A stretch of DNA of 64,000 bases from Fredinandcohnia aciditolerans (lineage in GTDB: Bacteria > Bacillota > Bacilli > Bacillales > Bacillaceae_L): NCBI GenBank assembly GCA_003640645.1, contig QGHH01000010.1, positions 1 through 64,000 of the forward strand. Direction: 5' to 3'. This document shows, piece after piece, positions 17,553 to 25,995 of this stretch. How positions within the stretch are numbered: position 1 is the first letter of the stretch; every line of letters starts with the position of its first letter. Under the pieces are notes generated by a model. The model was not told the origin of the DNA. It saw only the letters and a list, made by a program, of their open reading frames with translations, and searched no databases. The position numbers and the translations under genes were made by a program.

Positions 17553-18488
17553 TTAATTTAAAGCCTTTTTTAATGTAGCTAGATTTTGTGTCATTAAGCT
17601 AAAATAATCTTTGTTGTCTTCGATTTCTTTTTCAGTTAATGCCTCCAAATTATGAAGGGTTAAGCTTTTTGTACCTGTTTCTTTTTGAACGGTTTCTGCA
17701 ATCTTTGACGATATGTTCTGCTCAAATAAAATATATTCAAGATTTTGTTTCTTCACAGATTCAATAATATTTTTCAATTCTTTTTGAGATGGCTCATTGG
17801 AAGGGGAAAAGCCGGTAATACTTATTTGCTTTATTCCATAACGAGCTTCCCAGTATCCGTAAGCCGAATGAGCAACTAGAATTTCTTTACGTTTTGCAGA
17901 ATTGGCCACTTCCATAAATTCTGTGTTTAATTCTTCTAATTGAGCTTTTAATATGTTGAAATTTTCTTCATATACATCTTTACTAGAAGGATTTAACTCA
18001 GTTAGAGCATTTTTAATATTTTCAGCAATCTGTATGGAGTAGACTGGATCTAACCATATATGTGGATCAATATCTCCATGTTGATGATCTTCTTCACCGT
18101 GATGGTGAGAATCATCTTCCATATTCATGAATTCTATTCCAGATCCTGCTTCAATTAATGCGACATCTTCCTTTTTGAGTGTTTTTTTTGCTGAAGATAC
18201 AAAAGCCTCAACACCGATCCCAGTGTAAATAAATGCATCAGCACTTGCGATTTCTGTCATGTCCCTAGGAGTGGGTTCAAATGTGTGAGCATCAGCACCC
18301 GGCGGGTAAACACTATTAACAATGACATCTTCGCCACCTATTCTTTTTGTAAAGTCTGTTAAAGGAAATACGGTTGTATATATTGTAAGCTTTCCTTCTT
18401 CATCTGATGATTTATTTTGATCTGCTCCACAAGCTGATAGTATGCCTATTACGAGTAAGAGCATGATATATCCTTTGATTTTTTTCAT
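17553..18488 (-). CDS. znuA: zinc ABC transporter substrate-binding lipoprotein
   Basis: This is the extracellular zinc-capturing component of a ZnuABC/AdcABC-type importer. It has a lipoprotein signal ending LSACG, then PPGADAHTFEPTPRD (first His ligand), an acidic histidine-rich loop DDSHHHGEEDHQHG near residue 126, DPHIWLDP, VAHSAYGYWEARYG and a late FEQNISSK segment, all typical of the zinc branch of cluster A-I binding proteins. The length is 311. ATG 18488 follows AGAGGAGAAAG. The ATPase and permease are not next to it, so they must be elsewhere. A near-consensus Zur box abuts its -10 region. Manganese specificity is less likely given the His loop and Zur site. Confidence 0.93.
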   Translation of the reverse strand: MKKIKGYIMLLLVIGILSACGADQNKSSDEEGKLTIYTTVFPLTDFTKRIGGEDVIVNSVYPPGADAHTFEPTPRDMTEIASADAFIYTGIGVEAFVSSAKKTLKKEDVALIEAGSGIEFMNMEDDSHHHGEEDHQHGDIDPHIWLDPVYSIQIAENIKNALTELNPSSKDVYEENFNILKAQLEELNTEFMEVANSAKRKEILVAHSAYGYWEARYGIKQISITGFSPSNEPSQKELKNIIESVKKQNLEYILFEQNISSKIAETVQKETGTKSLTLHNLEALTEKEIEDNKDYFSLMTQNLATLKKALN

Positions 18489-18540
18489 AAACTTTCTCCT
18501 CTCAAGTACCCAAAATGGTGCCTGTTTGAAATCCTTTCAT

Positions 18541-18561
18541 ATTATATCGTAATTATTCCGA
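18541..18561 (-). promoter_or_regulatory. Zur box next to the znuA -10 element
   Basis: TCGTAATTATTCCGA (18547-18561) matches the Bacillus Zur consensus TCGTAATNATTACGA at 14 of 15 positions. On the minus strand it is directly followed by TATAAT (18546-18541), a good -10 element, about 50 bp upstream of the znuA start codon. A repressor bound there would block the promoter when zinc is plentiful. Confidence 0.85.
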
Positions 18562-18710
18562 TTTGAGAACAAAAAACTTTTTTAAGGTGAACGATGTTTT
18601 TATTAGTATCTCTGGTAGACACAAGAACTTGTGAGTAATAATAAAAATATTATCTAAAAGGACAAGTTTTTGATAAAATATAATGAAATAAAGAGTGAAG
18701 GGTGAAAAGT

Positions 18711-19271
18711 ATGTCACTACTGGATAATATCCTAGAATATAACAAAGAGTTTGTTGAAACCAAAGAATACGAAAAATACCAAACGACAAAGCTTCCAGAT
18801 AAAAGAATGGTTATTGTAACCTGTATGGATACACGACTCATTGAGCTGCTTCCAAAAGCAATGAACATGAAAAATGGAGATGTGAAAATTTTAAAGGTAG
18901 CTGGTGCGGTTGTTTCACATCCGTTTGGTAGTGTAATGAGAAGTATATTAGTCGCCGTATATGATTTAAATGCGGACGAGGTTTGTATAGTGGGTCATCA
19001 TGATTGTGGTATGAGTGCACTAAACTCGGATGCGATTTTACAAAAAATAAAAGACAGAGGCGTTACTCAGGCGAGAATTGATACATTAAAGTACTCTGGA
19101 ATTGATCTTGATAAATGGTTTAAAGGTTTTAGCAGTGTAGAAGATAGTGTTCGACACAGTGTTGAAATGGTCGAAAACCATCCACTTCTTCCAGTAGAAG
19201 TTCCTGTACATGGTCTTGTTATTAATCCTGAAACAGGTAAACTCGATGTAGTAGTTAACGGGTATAAATAG
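18711..19271 (+). CDS. ytiB: beta-class carbonic anhydrase YtiB
   Basis: The enzyme interconverts CO2 and bicarbonate. The zinc site is complete: Cys38 in VTCMDTR with Asp40 and Arg42, and His96 and Cys99 in VGHHDCGM. The length of 186 residues from ATG 18711 matches B. subtilis YtiB (about 187). The start follows GAAGGGTGAAAAGT; a GTG nine bases earlier is less well placed. It is divergent from znuA, whose Zur box lies 150 bp upstream, so zinc control of both is possible though the box sits nearer znuA. The protein is cytoplasmic, with no signal peptide. Confidence 0.94.
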   Translation: MSLLDNILEYNKEFVETKEYEKYQTTKLPDKRMVIVTCMDTRLIELLPKAMNMKNGDVKILKVAGAVVSHPFGSVMRSILVAVYDLNADEVCIVGHHDCGMSALNSDAILQKIKDRGVTQARIDTLKYSGIDLDKWFKGFSSVEDSVRHSVEMVENHPLLPVEVPVHGLVINPETGKLDVVVNGYK

Positions 19272-19275
19272 GATG

Positions 19276-19302
19276 AAAAGAGGTCATATGGCCTCTTTTT
19301 TC
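19276..19302 (+). terminator. terminator of ytiB
   Basis: The near-palindrome AGAGGTCATATGGCCTCT is followed by six T, five bases past the ytiB stop codon. Confidence 0.7.
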
Positions 19303-19420
19303 ATGGTTTGAGGTTAAAGTTACGTTACTATTGGTTATCATGGGTAAGAGTAATGAATGTCATAAAAAAGACACAGGAATAAATGGTCGTTTGTTGTACC
19401 ATGTAGTTGAGGTGAAAGAA

Positions 19421-20185
19421 ATGAAAAAAATAGGTCTTTTTCTCTTTTTGGCTGCAATCATCATGCTTGCAGCATGTAATAATGAGACTGATAAGAAAAA
19501 TACGAATACGACAGAATTAGTCCCAATTGCAGTTGATTTAAAGCTCGATCCTGAAAAAATAAATCCAGGGGAAGAAGTAAACTTGCATGCAATTGTAACT
19601 CAAGGGGAAGAAGCAGTTGAAGATGCAGATGAAGTTCAATTTGAAATTGTGCAAAAAGGCAGTGACGAAAGCGAATTTCTAGATGGGGAGCATACTTCTG
19701 ATGGTGAATATACGGCTGTTAAAACGTTTGAACAGGACGGGATTTATTTTGTGACAGCACATGTAACCGCGAGAAGCATGCATACCATGCCAAAGGTTGA
19801 GGTGGTAATTGGAAACCCTAATGTAACAGAAGAGTCAGCAGATGAACCTGCAGAACATGGAGATCACCATGGAAATGAACATCATCATGGAAATGGAGAT
19901 GTTTCAATCGACTTCCCTCTAGAGACTGAATATCCTGCAGGAAAGTCATCTACATTACTTGTTTCTTTTGAAGAGTCAGGAGCACCGTTGACAGATGCAA
20001 AAGTTCGGTTTGAGGTTTGGAAAGATGGCGCTGAGAAACATGAGTTTATAGATGCAAATGAAACCGAAAATGGTGTCTATCAATCAGATTTTACATTCAC
20101 TGAATCCGGGAATTATAATATTCAAGTTCACATTGAAAAAGGAGAAATCCACGAACATCTTGAAAAGACAACAAACGTAAAATAA
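19421..20185 (+). CDS. lipoprotein with two YtkA-like domains
   Basis: The 254-residue product has a lipoprotein signal (FLAAIIMLAAC). Two tandem immunoglobulin-like YtkA/FixH-type domains of about 85 residues follow: both contain G.YTAVKTFEQDGIYFV or GVYQSDFTFTESGNYN-like endings. They are joined by a histidine-rich linker (EHGDHHGNEHHHGNGD, near residue 147). In B. subtilis a YtkA protein lies in the same neighbourhood near dps. The His-rich linker suggests metal binding at the outer membrane face, but this is inference. ATG 19421 follows GAGGTGAAAGAA; an upstream in-frame start would add 30 residues and hide the signal peptide. Confidence 0.85.
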   Translation: MKKIGLFLFLAAIIMLAACNNETDKKNTNTTELVPIAVDLKLDPEKINPGEEVNLHAIVTQGEEAVEDADEVQFEIVQKGSDESEFLDGEHTSDGEYTAVKTFEQDGIYFVTAHVTARSMHTMPKVEVVIGNPNVTEESADEPAEHGDHHGNEHHHGNGDVSIDFPLETEYPAGKSSTLLVSFEESGAPLTDAKVRFEVWKDGAEKHEFIDANETENGVYQSDFTFTESGNYNIQVHIEKGEIHEHLEKTTNVK

Positions 20186-20231
20186 AAAAAGGAAGGTAGC
20201 ATCAATGTTTATGCTTACCTTCCTTTTTTTC
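20186..20231. terminator. bidirectional terminator, ytkA-like gene / yidD
   Basis: AAAGGAAGGTA and TACCTTCCTTT form a long stem with A-rich and T-rich flanks. It begins at the stop of the lipoprotein gene and runs into the 3' end of yidD. Confidence 0.75.
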
Positions 20232-20441
20232 GGGTACAAAGTCAATTCCGCCTGGGTGGAGTGGATGACATTTTAATAAACGTTTTATGGTCAGCCAGCC
20301 ACCTTTAAATGCACCAAAGCGTTTGATGGCCTCAAGTCCATATTGAGAACAAGTCGGATAAAAGCGACAAGTTGGTGGTTTTAAAGGGGATATAAATTTT
20401 TGATAGAAACGAATTACACCTATAAATATCGCTTGAAGCAA
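20202..20441 (-). CDS. yidD: membrane protein insertion efficiency factor YidD
   Basis: The 79-residue protein is a textbook YidD: an N-terminal amphipathic helix ([19 protein letters not shown]), the conserved [15 protein letters not shown] core, and [13 protein letters not shown] near the C-terminus. It assists YidC/SpoIIIJ at the inner face of the membrane. The start is TTG at 20441, with AAGGGAAG upstream. B. subtilis YtjA is the counterpart and lies close to luxS there too. Confidence 0.95.
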   Translation of the reverse strand: MLQAIFIGVIRFYQKFISPLKPPTCRFYPTCSQYGLEAIKRFGAFKGGWLTIKRLLKCHPLHPGGIDFVPEKKEGKHKH

Positions 20442-20516
20442 TTTTTTCTACTTCCCTTACTTGGTTTAAGTAACTTATACTATACTATAGGTAGTGGATA
20501 AAAGCATCTTTAAAGG

Positions 20517-20753
20517 TTGTCCAAAAAAGTTACATGAATATGACACATCGAATTTTTTCCAATTCAAATTAAATAGATGAAAAAAATCGGAATTAGCGTT
20601 ATGATAGATATAAATGCAGGTACAAAAAGAAGAGAGAAAAGGACTGAGAAGTTCAAGGCGGCGCAGTTTTAAGTACCGCAGCGTATGCAGTTGATACGTG
20701 AGAACAGTAAACAGGCCTTAGAAGTGTCATTTTCGGTCGACTTTTTGTAATCC
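20517..20753. repeat. MITE-like repeat, TGTTCAAAAA family (divergent copy 2)
   Basis: This 237-bp copy shares with copies 1 and 3 the block GAAGTTCAAGGCGGCGCAG and with copy 1 the GAGCGTATG-type segment followed by a GATACGTGA-like stretch. Its ends, TTGTCCAAAAAAGT and GACTTTTTGTAATCC, are degenerate; both sides carry TGACAC-containing sequence in inverted orientation. It occupies most of the yidD-luxS gap and ends about 28 bp before the luxS start codon, so it must lie in the luxS promoter or leader region. Confidence 0.7.
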
Positions 20754-20781
20754 TCTAAAAGATATTTAGGGAGTGAAGAGA

Positions 20782-21255
20782 ATGCCATCAGTAGAAAGCT
20801 TTGAACTAGATCATTGTGCAGTTAAAGCTCCGTATGTAAGACATTGTGGTGTACACAAGGTAGGTACAGATGGAGTTGTAAATAAGTTTGATATTCGTTT
20901 TTGTCAGCCAAATAAACAGGCTATGAAGCCAGACGTTATTCATACACTTGAACATCTATTAGCTTTTAACCTTCGTGAGCATTGTGAGAAATATGATCAC
21001 TTTGATATTATTGATATCTCTCCTATGGGGTGTCAAACAGGTTATTATTTAGTTGTGAGTGGGGAACCAACAGTTTCTGAAATTATTGACCTGTTAGAAG
21101 CAACAATGCAAAGTGCTGTAGAAATTACAGAAATCCCTGCAGCAAATGAAACTCAATGTGGTCAAGCGAAGCTTCATGACTTAGAAGGGGCAAAGCGCCT
21201 CATGCGTTTTTGGCTAACACAATCGAAAGAAGACCTTCAAAAGGTATTCGGATAA
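20782..21255 (+). CDS. luxS: S-ribosylhomocysteine lyase LuxS
   Basis: LuxS cleaves S-ribosylhomocysteine to homocysteine and DPD, the precursor of autoinducer-2, within the activated methyl cycle fed by MetK. Metal and catalytic residues are all present: His54 and His58 in HTLEHLLAF, Glu57, Cys84 in GCQTGYY and Cys126. The length of 157 residues from ATG 20782 is standard; AGGGAG lies eight bases upstream. The gene stands alone between a repeat element and a bidirectional terminator. Confidence 0.97.
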   Translation: MPSVESFELDHCAVKAPYVRHCGVHKVGTDGVVNKFDIRFCQPNKQAMKPDVIHTLEHLLAFNLREHCEKYDHFDIIDISPMGCQTGYYLVVSGEPTVSEIIDLLEATMQSAVEITEIPAANETQCGQAKLHDLEGAKRLMRFWLTQSKEDLQKVFG

Positions 21256-21257
21256 TA

Positions 21258-21288
21258 AAAGACCTCAGCCACTATGGCTGAGGTTTTA
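21258..21288. terminator. bidirectional terminator, luxS / amidase
   Basis: ACCTCAGCC-ACTAT-GGCTGAGGT is a perfect nine-bp hairpin with A-rich and T-rich flanks between convergent genes. Confidence 0.8.
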
Positions 21289-22749
21289 TAGTTTTGGCGG
21301 AATCCGATGTTTGGTTCCTTGTTCGTATGCATATGACAATTTTATTAGTGTTGCTTCCGAAAAGGCAGTTCCTGTAAAGGTGATTCCAACTGGTTCTCCT
21401 TCGGGTGTATATCCTGCAGGAACCGTTATTGATGGATAACCAGCTTTAGCAGGTATACTCGCTCCAATGTTATTAGGGAATACAATTGCATCTAATTGAT
21501 GCTCGTTTAAAACAAAATCAATTCCATTTTCCGTTGAATGATAATGATCATTTTCAAGTGCATCAAGGTATTCTTTTTCTGTTAACGTGCCACTCGTTTT
21601 ATCTGCCTCTTCCAAAATAATCTGACCGTACTTTAACATTTTATCTTCATTATCCTTGTTGAATGCAATCAAGTCAGATAAATTTCGAACTTTTACGGAA
21701 GGCTCTAAGTTTCGTAAATAAGCATTTAGGTCAACCTTAAATTCATAGGTTAATACATCATAGCCCCACTTGTTTTTTGAAGAAGGAATTTTTACATCCT
21801 CAATAACAGTTGCCCCAAGTTCCTCGAGTACCTTTACGGCATAATCCATTACTGCTCGTTTTTCCTTGCTAAGGTAGTCAAAATAAACCTCCCTAGCAAT
21901 TCCAATTCGTGCACCTTTTAGCCCATCCACATCTAAAAATTGGGTAAAATCGGTAGAGGTTAATGTTTTGCCTGTGTATGTGATTGGGTCACGCTCATCA
22001 ACGTCTGCCATTGCAGTTAATAGGTAAGCAGCATCCTTTACTGTACGGGCCATGGGTCCTGCAGTATCTTGTGTATGAGCAATTGGAATAATTCCTGCAC
22101 GGCTTATTAATCCAACGGTTGGCTTTATGCCGACAAGTGAGTTTTGACTTGAAGGACTTAAAATGGAGCCTGATGTTTCAGTACCAACTGCAACAACTGC
22201 AAAATTTGCGGCAATGGCTGAGCCAGAACCAGCGCTTGAGCCCCCAACATCAAATTTACCAGGTCCATATGGATTTAATGTTTGTCCTCCTCGAGAGCTA
22301 TATCCACTAGGCATTCCTTCTGTCATGAAATTCGCCCATTCTGTCATATTTGTTTTGCCTAAAATAATGGCGCCGGCTTCTCTTAAGAGATACGCAACAT
22401 ATGAATCTTCTGAGGCATATGAGTCAGCTAAAGCGAGTGAGCCAGCAGATGTGTGCATCTTATCGTTTGTATCTAGATTATCTTTCAGTAATACTGGTAT
22501 TCCGTGAAGCGATCCGCGTGGTCCAATTTCTTTACGCTCCTTATCTAAAGCCATTGCGATTTGCAAAGCATCTGGATTTATTTCTATAATGGAACGCAGT
22601 GATGAGTCATAGTTTGCAATTCTATGTAAATACATTAGTACCAATTGTTTCGCTGTTAATTCTTCTTTTTCAAACTTTTCTTGGATGGAATCAATTGTTG
22701 CCTCAATTAACCAATTACTTGAAAGTTCTTGAAGAAGCTTATTTTCCAT
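21286..22749 (-). CDS. amidase signature family protein
   Basis: The 487-residue protein carries the amidase signature: the catalytic lysine in LLKDNLDT near residue 88, and the glycine-rich GGSSAGSGSAIAANF near residue 168 with the cis-Ser and nucleophile Ser. It resembles GatA but no gatB or gatC is near, so a stand-alone amidase acting on an unknown amide is more likely. The C-terminal GYTPEGEPVGITFTG segment is usual for these amidases. Its ATG (22749) lies inside the last codons of ytzI, with AAGGAG upstream, so the two are probably translationally coupled. Confidence 0.88.
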   Translation of the reverse strand: MENKLLQELSSNWLIEATIDSIQEKFEKEELTAKQLVLMYLHRIANYDSSLRSIIEINPDALQIAMALDKERKEIGPRGSLHGIPVLLKDNLDTNDKMHTSAGSLALADSYASEDSYVAYLLREAGAIILGKTNMTEWANFMTEGMPSGYSSRGGQTLNPYGPGKFDVGGSSAGSGSAIAANFAVVAVGTETSGSILSPSSQNSLVGIKPTVGLISRAGIIPIAHTQDTAGPMARTVKDAAYLLTAMADVDERDPITYTGKTLTSTDFTQFLDVDGLKGARIGIAREVYFDYLSKEKRAVMDYAVKVLEELGATVIEDVKIPSSKNKWGYDVLTYEFKVDLNAYLRNLEPSVKVRNLSDLIAFNKDNEDKMLKYGQIILEEADKTSGTLTEKEYLDALENDHYHSTENGIDFVLNEHQLDAIVFPNNIGASIPAKAGYPSITVPAGYTPEGEPVGITFTGTAFSEATLIKLSYAYEQGTKHRIPPKL

Positions 22750-22903
22750 CAGAATTCTCCTTATTTTCAGGTTGGTTTAAATATGGATTATCCTCTAAAT
22801 CATCTACTGTATGTTTGTACTTATAAGCTTTGGATGTCGTACTAACTGCTAAAAACAAGACAACAAAAACAATAATGATTGAAATAATTAATACTGTAAA
22901 CAT
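22739..22903 (-). CDS. ytzI: YtzI-like small membrane protein (54 aa)
   Basis: This short gene encodes 54 residues: a single N-terminal membrane helix (FTVLIISIIIVFVVLFLAV), then a short cytoplasmic tail with KAYKYKHTVDDLEDNPYLN. It matches the size and pattern of Bacillus YtzI. ATG 22903 follows GAGGAGGTTGCT. Its last codons overlap the start of the amidase gene by 11 bp. Function is unknown. Confidence 0.8.
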   Translation of the reverse strand: MFTVLIISIIIVFVVLFLAVSTTSKAYKYKHTVDDLEDNPYLNQPENKENSDGK

Positions 22904-23016
22904 AGCAACCTCCTCTTTTTCTCCTTTATTTTAACATGAAAAATGATAGAAGATATTGATATTCCAATTAAATTGAAAAAGTATGAAATTTGTCAAGAAA
23001 CAAAACCAAAATTTAT

Positions 23017-23042
23017 GTTTCACTATGTTATAAAGGGGGTAT
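23017..23042 (+). promoter_or_regulatory. SigB-type promoter of dps
   Basis: GTTTCA (23017-23022), a 14-bp spacer and GGGTAT (23037-23042) match the general-stress SigB consensus GTTTAA-N14-GGGWAT with one mismatch. It lies 25 bp upstream of the dps start codon. B. subtilis dps is a known SigB gene. Confidence 0.75.
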
Positions 23043-23066
23043 GTTAACAATAAGGAGGAGATATAA

Positions 23067-23507
23067 ATGTCAACACAATTAGTGGAAATGGTAAATAAGC
23101 AAGTTGCAAACTGGAGTGTGCTTTACATTAAGCTACATAATTATCATTGGTATGTGAAAGGTTCTAATTTCTTCACCCTTCATGAAAAATTTGAGGAATT
23201 GTACAATGAGTCCGCAGTTCATATTGATGAGTTAGCGGAGAGATTATTGGCAATTGGTGGACAACCTGTTGCTACAATGAAAGAGATCCTAGAATTGTCT
23301 TCCATTCAGGAAGCGGATGGTAATGAAAATGCCGATGAAATGGTTTCTACTATCTCAAATGATTTTTCCATATTAACGGGAGAATTAAAGGAAGGTATGA
23401 AAGTAGCTGGTGATGTGGATGATGAAACTACAGGGGATATGCTCCTTGCAATTCACCAATCACTTGAAAAACATATTTGGATGCTTCAATCCTTCTTAGG
23501 AAAATAA
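23067..23507 (+). CDS. dps: Dps family DNA-protecting ferritin
   Basis: Dps forms a 12-subunit shell that oxidises and stores iron and protects DNA. The ferroxidase residues are visible: HNYHWYVKG near 31, [14 protein letters not shown] near 43 and [15 protein letters not shown] near 59. The length is 146 residues. ATG 23067 follows AAGGAGGAGATATAA, and a SigB-type promoter lies directly upstream, so it belongs to the general stress response rather than the PerR class typified by MrgA. A terminator separates it from the aldolase gene. Confidence 0.94.
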   Translation: MSTQLVEMVNKQVANWSVLYIKLHNYHWYVKGSNFFTLHEKFEELYNESAVHIDELAERLLAIGGQPVATMKEILELSSIQEADGNENADEMVSTISNDFSILTGELKEGMKVAGDVDDETTGDMLLAIHQSLEKHIWMLQSFLGK

Positions 23508-23518
23508 AAAATAGTTTG

Positions 23519-23550
23519 CCCTTCTTTCTTGTAGAAAGAAGGGTTTTGTT
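23519..23550 (+). terminator. terminator of dps
   Basis: CCCTTCTTTCT-TGT-AGAAAGAAGGG is a perfect 11-bp stem followed by TTTTG. Confidence 0.8.
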
Positions 23551-23579
23551 ATACTTTTTTAGTAGGGGAGGAGAGAAAT

Positions 23580-24596
23580 ATGATCGATTTACGAAGTGAT
23601 ACAGTCACAAAGCCAACTGCCGAAATGAGAAAAGCCGCTTATGAAGCTGAGGTTGGAGATGATGTCTATCAAGAAGATCCAACAGTAAGAGAGTTAGAAC
23701 AAACAGCAGCAGATATGCTTGGGAAGGAAGCGGCATTATTTGTTACGAGTGGAACTCAAGGCAATCAAATTGCTGTGCTAACTCACACACGAAAAGGGAA
23801 TGAAATCATCGTTGAACAAGATTCTCATATTTTTAATTACGAAGGTGCTGCGATATCTGCGTTTGCTGGAGTACAGCCCCGAACAATTAAAGGGGATAGA
23901 GGCGCAATGGACCCTAGGGAAGTAGAGTCTGCTATTCAAGAGGATGATGTCCATAACCCTGAAACCGGCTTAATTTGTATTGAAAATACACATAATCGAG
24001 CGGGGGGGGCAGTCATCCCACTTGATAATATGGCAGCGATTCATCATGTTGCATCTACAAATCATATTCCGGTTCATTTGGATGGTGCCCGTCTATTCAA
24101 TGCAGCGGTAGCATTAGGACAACCTGTAAAGGACATTGCACAATATACAGATACTGTTCAATTTTGTTTATCAAAAGGATTGGGTGCTCCGGTAGGTTCT
24201 ATCATCGCTGGAAGCGAGGAGTTTATTAAGCAAGCAAGGAAGTGGAGAAAGCGTCTTGGTGGAGGTTTGAGACAGGTTGGGATTATTGCGGCCCCAGGAC
24301 TTGTTGCACTACGTACGATGGTTGACCGACTTGCAATCGATCATGAGCATGCAAAATTTCTTGCAGAAGGACTAGGGAATATAAAGGGGATCGAAGTCGT
24401 AAATCAGATTGATACCAATATCATTTTAGTGGATGTGAGTGAAAGAGGCTTAACCTCTAGTCAATTTGCCGTTTTATTAAAAGAACATGGTGTATTGGTT
24501 TCAACATTTGGGCCAAAACTTGTCCGATTCGTCACTCATTATGATGTTAATAAAGAGTCTATTGAGGACGCATTAAGGATCGTAAGTAAATTATAA
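23580..24596 (+). CDS. ltaE: low-specificity L-threonine aldolase
   Basis: This PLP-dependent fold-type I enzyme cleaves L-threonine or L-allo-threonine to glycine and acetaldehyde. It begins IDLRSDTVTKPT, has FVTSGTQGNQIA (cofactor phosphate region), ENTHNRAGG, HLDGARLFNAAVALG (PLP-binding Asp) and the Schiff-base lysine in CLSKGLGAPVGS near residue 200. The length of 338 is usual. The ATG follows GGGGAGGAGAGAAAT. It is a single-gene unit between terminators. Confidence 0.94.
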   Translation: MIDLRSDTVTKPTAEMRKAAYEAEVGDDVYQEDPTVRELEQTAADMLGKEAALFVTSGTQGNQIAVLTHTRKGNEIIVEQDSHIFNYEGAAISAFAGVQPRTIKGDRGAMDPREVESAIQEDDVHNPETGLICIENTHNRAGGAVIPLDNMAAIHHVASTNHIPVHLDGARLFNAAVALGQPVKDIAQYTDTVQFCLSKGLGAPVGSIIAGSEEFIKQARKWRKRLGGGLRQVGIIAAPGLVALRTMVDRLAIDHEHAKFLAEGLGNIKGIEVVNQIDTNIILVDVSERGLTSSQFAVLLKEHGVLVSTFGPKLVRFVTHYDVNKESIEDALRIVSKL

Positions 24597-24606
24597 TACT
24601 GATTTA

Positions 24607-24634
24607 GGAAGGATTGTCAGAGCGACAATCCTTT
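24607..24634. terminator. bidirectional terminator, aldolase / DUF6154-like gene
   Basis: AAGGATTGTC-AGAGC-GACAATCCTT forms a ten-bp hairpin between convergent genes. Confidence 0.8.
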
Positions 24635-24894
24635 TAATGTATATCCCTCAACTCATTAATCGTCATCATTTTTGATTGACCAATTCCATCACGTGCCATT
24701 TTTGCTTTAAGGTTTTCTATCATGTAGAAACCAACTAAGTTTCGCAATTCTTGATCAGTTAAATCTCTTAAAAGATCTATCAGATCTTCACGTTCAAATT
24801 GTTCAAGCACGGAAAAAGCAATGATGTCCGCATCTTCTTCATCACCTGTTAATTTATCTCTATATAGTTCATAAATTTCGTCAATTATTTTCAT
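24634..24894 (-). CDS. small conserved Bacillus protein (DUF6154-like)
   Basis: The 86-residue protein is acidic and helical, without signal or membrane segment. Segments such as IIDEIYELYRDKL, FEREDLIDLLRDLTDQELRNLVGFYMIE recall the DUF6154 family of Bacillaceae; that assignment is from memory of the pattern and not certain. ATG 24894 follows AAAGGGGAAACCACTT. No function is known. It stands alone, convergent with the aldolase. Confidence 0.7.
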   Translation of the reverse strand: MKIIDEIYELYRDKLTGDEEDADIIAFSVLEQFEREDLIDLLRDLTDQELRNLVGFYMIENLKAKMARDGIGQSKMMTINELRDIH

Positions 24895-25074
24895 AAGTGG
24901 TTTCCCCTTTGCATGCTTATTTCACATGTTTTCTTGGAAATTAGTATATGGGGGAATGTCTTAAAAGATACTAATTTTAATGAAATTTAGGCAAAGGCCA
25001 TAATGAATGTTGAATATTTTTTACACGAGAGGAAAAAGCTAAAATAACGTAAATCACTGTTAGGAGTGACCATA

Positions 25075-25410
25075 GTGGAACAACAGTCAAAGAAAACCTA
25101 TTATATTGCTGTAGGAAGTGGGGAAATATCTCAAGTAAAGTCTGGTTCTTCTTGGGAGTATAAAATTGAAGCAACGGACGAGGAAATTCATCAACTGCGA
25201 AAGCTTTTTGATTCGAATTATGCAAACGAAGTTGAAGGATTTTTACGTGCACATGTTCCTTTTGTGGAATATCATAATGATTCATCGAATGATAAGTACG
25301 ACTCAAATATGCTTCAGGTTTTTCAGATGATCTATCGACTTGGAGACCAGGAAGCAAAAGATTTCATACAATCACAAGGCATACTTGATGTTTTAGGTAA
25401 TATTGATTAA
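25075..25410 (+). CDS. conserved hypothetical protein (111 aa)
   Basis: I do not recognise a characterised family. The protein starts KKTYYIAVGSGEISQ, a beta-rich segment, then turns helical (EEIHQLRKLFDSNY; FQMIYRLGDQEAKDFIQ), and has neither signal nor membrane helix. The start is GTG 25075, with TAGGAG eight bases upstream; a GTG nine bases earlier overlaps that site and is unlikely. It precedes ytkD on the same strand with a 73-bp gap and is in the position where other Bacillus genomes have small unnamed genes. Confidence 0.7.
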   Translation: MEQQSKKTYYIAVGSGEISQVKSGSSWEYKIEATDEEIHQLRKLFDSNYANEVEGFLRAHVPFVEYHNDSSNDKYDSNMLQVFQMIYRLGDQEAKDFIQSQGILDVLGNID

Positions 25411-25483
25411 GCCACTTCTACATGAAGCGGCTTGTTTTTATGTTATCATAATAATAAAAACAACGATATTGGAGAATAAAAAA

Positions 25484-25972
25484 ATGATTGTTTTTCAAGA
25501 CATGTATCATAATGAAGTGAATTTATCGTTTACACCGGATCCTTTTTCAGACCAACCGAAGCATGTGTGGGTTATCTGTCGATATCGGGATCAATGGCTT
25601 TTAACAGACCATTCTGAACGAGGACTCGAATTTCCAGGGGGAAAGGTTGAGGAGGGAGAGAATCCTGAAGCTGCAGCGATTCGTGAAGTAATGGAAGAAA
25701 CAGGTGCTGAGGTTAAGGAAATCGAATATATTGGTCAATATAAGGTCATAGGAAAAGGGAAAACGATTATTAAGAATATATATTTTGCTGAGATAGATCG
25801 CCTCCTTGAGAAGAAGACTTATTTTGAAACAAGAGGCCCTGTCTTGCTGAAAGAAATTCCACTAGGAAATGTAAAAACAGACCGAAGATTTAGCTTCATC
25901 ATGAAGGATGATGTCTTAACCCATAGCATTGACTATGTAGAAAAATACTTAAAAACGAAGAAAGCTCACTAG
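25484..25972 (+). CDS. ytkD: nucleoside triphosphatase YtkD (Nudix)
   Basis: YtkD is a Nudix hydrolase that removes oxidised nucleotides such as 8-oxo-dGTP. The Nudix box is complete near residue 50: GGKVEEGENPEAAAIREV followed by MEETG. The product of 162 residues from ATG 25484 is close to B. subtilis YtkD (158). That start follows TTGGAG and an A-rich stretch; the frame is open 27 codons further upstream but without a comparable site. It converges on ytlD, with a shared terminator that begins inside its last codons. Confidence 0.9.
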   Translation: MIVFQDMYHNEVNLSFTPDPFSDQPKHVWVICRYRDQWLLTDHSERGLEFPGGKVEEGENPEAAAIREVMEETGAEVKEIEYIGQYKVIGKGKTIIKNIYFAEIDRLLEKKTYFETRGPVLLKEIPLGNVKTDRRFSFIMKDDVLTHSIDYVEKYLKTKKAH

Positions 25973-25995
25973 TTGATACTAGATGAGCTTTTCAT
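25961..25995. terminator. bidirectional terminator, ytkD / ytlD
   Basis: AAAGCTCACTAG and CTAGATGAGCTTT pair as a long stem that includes the ytkD stop codon, with T-runs on both sides. Confidence 0.75.

Noticed and set aside
21286-22749. GatA subunit of glutamyl-tRNA(Gln) amidotransferase
   Set aside because: No gatB or gatC adjoins it, and the gene is coupled with ytzI; a stand-alone amidase fits better.
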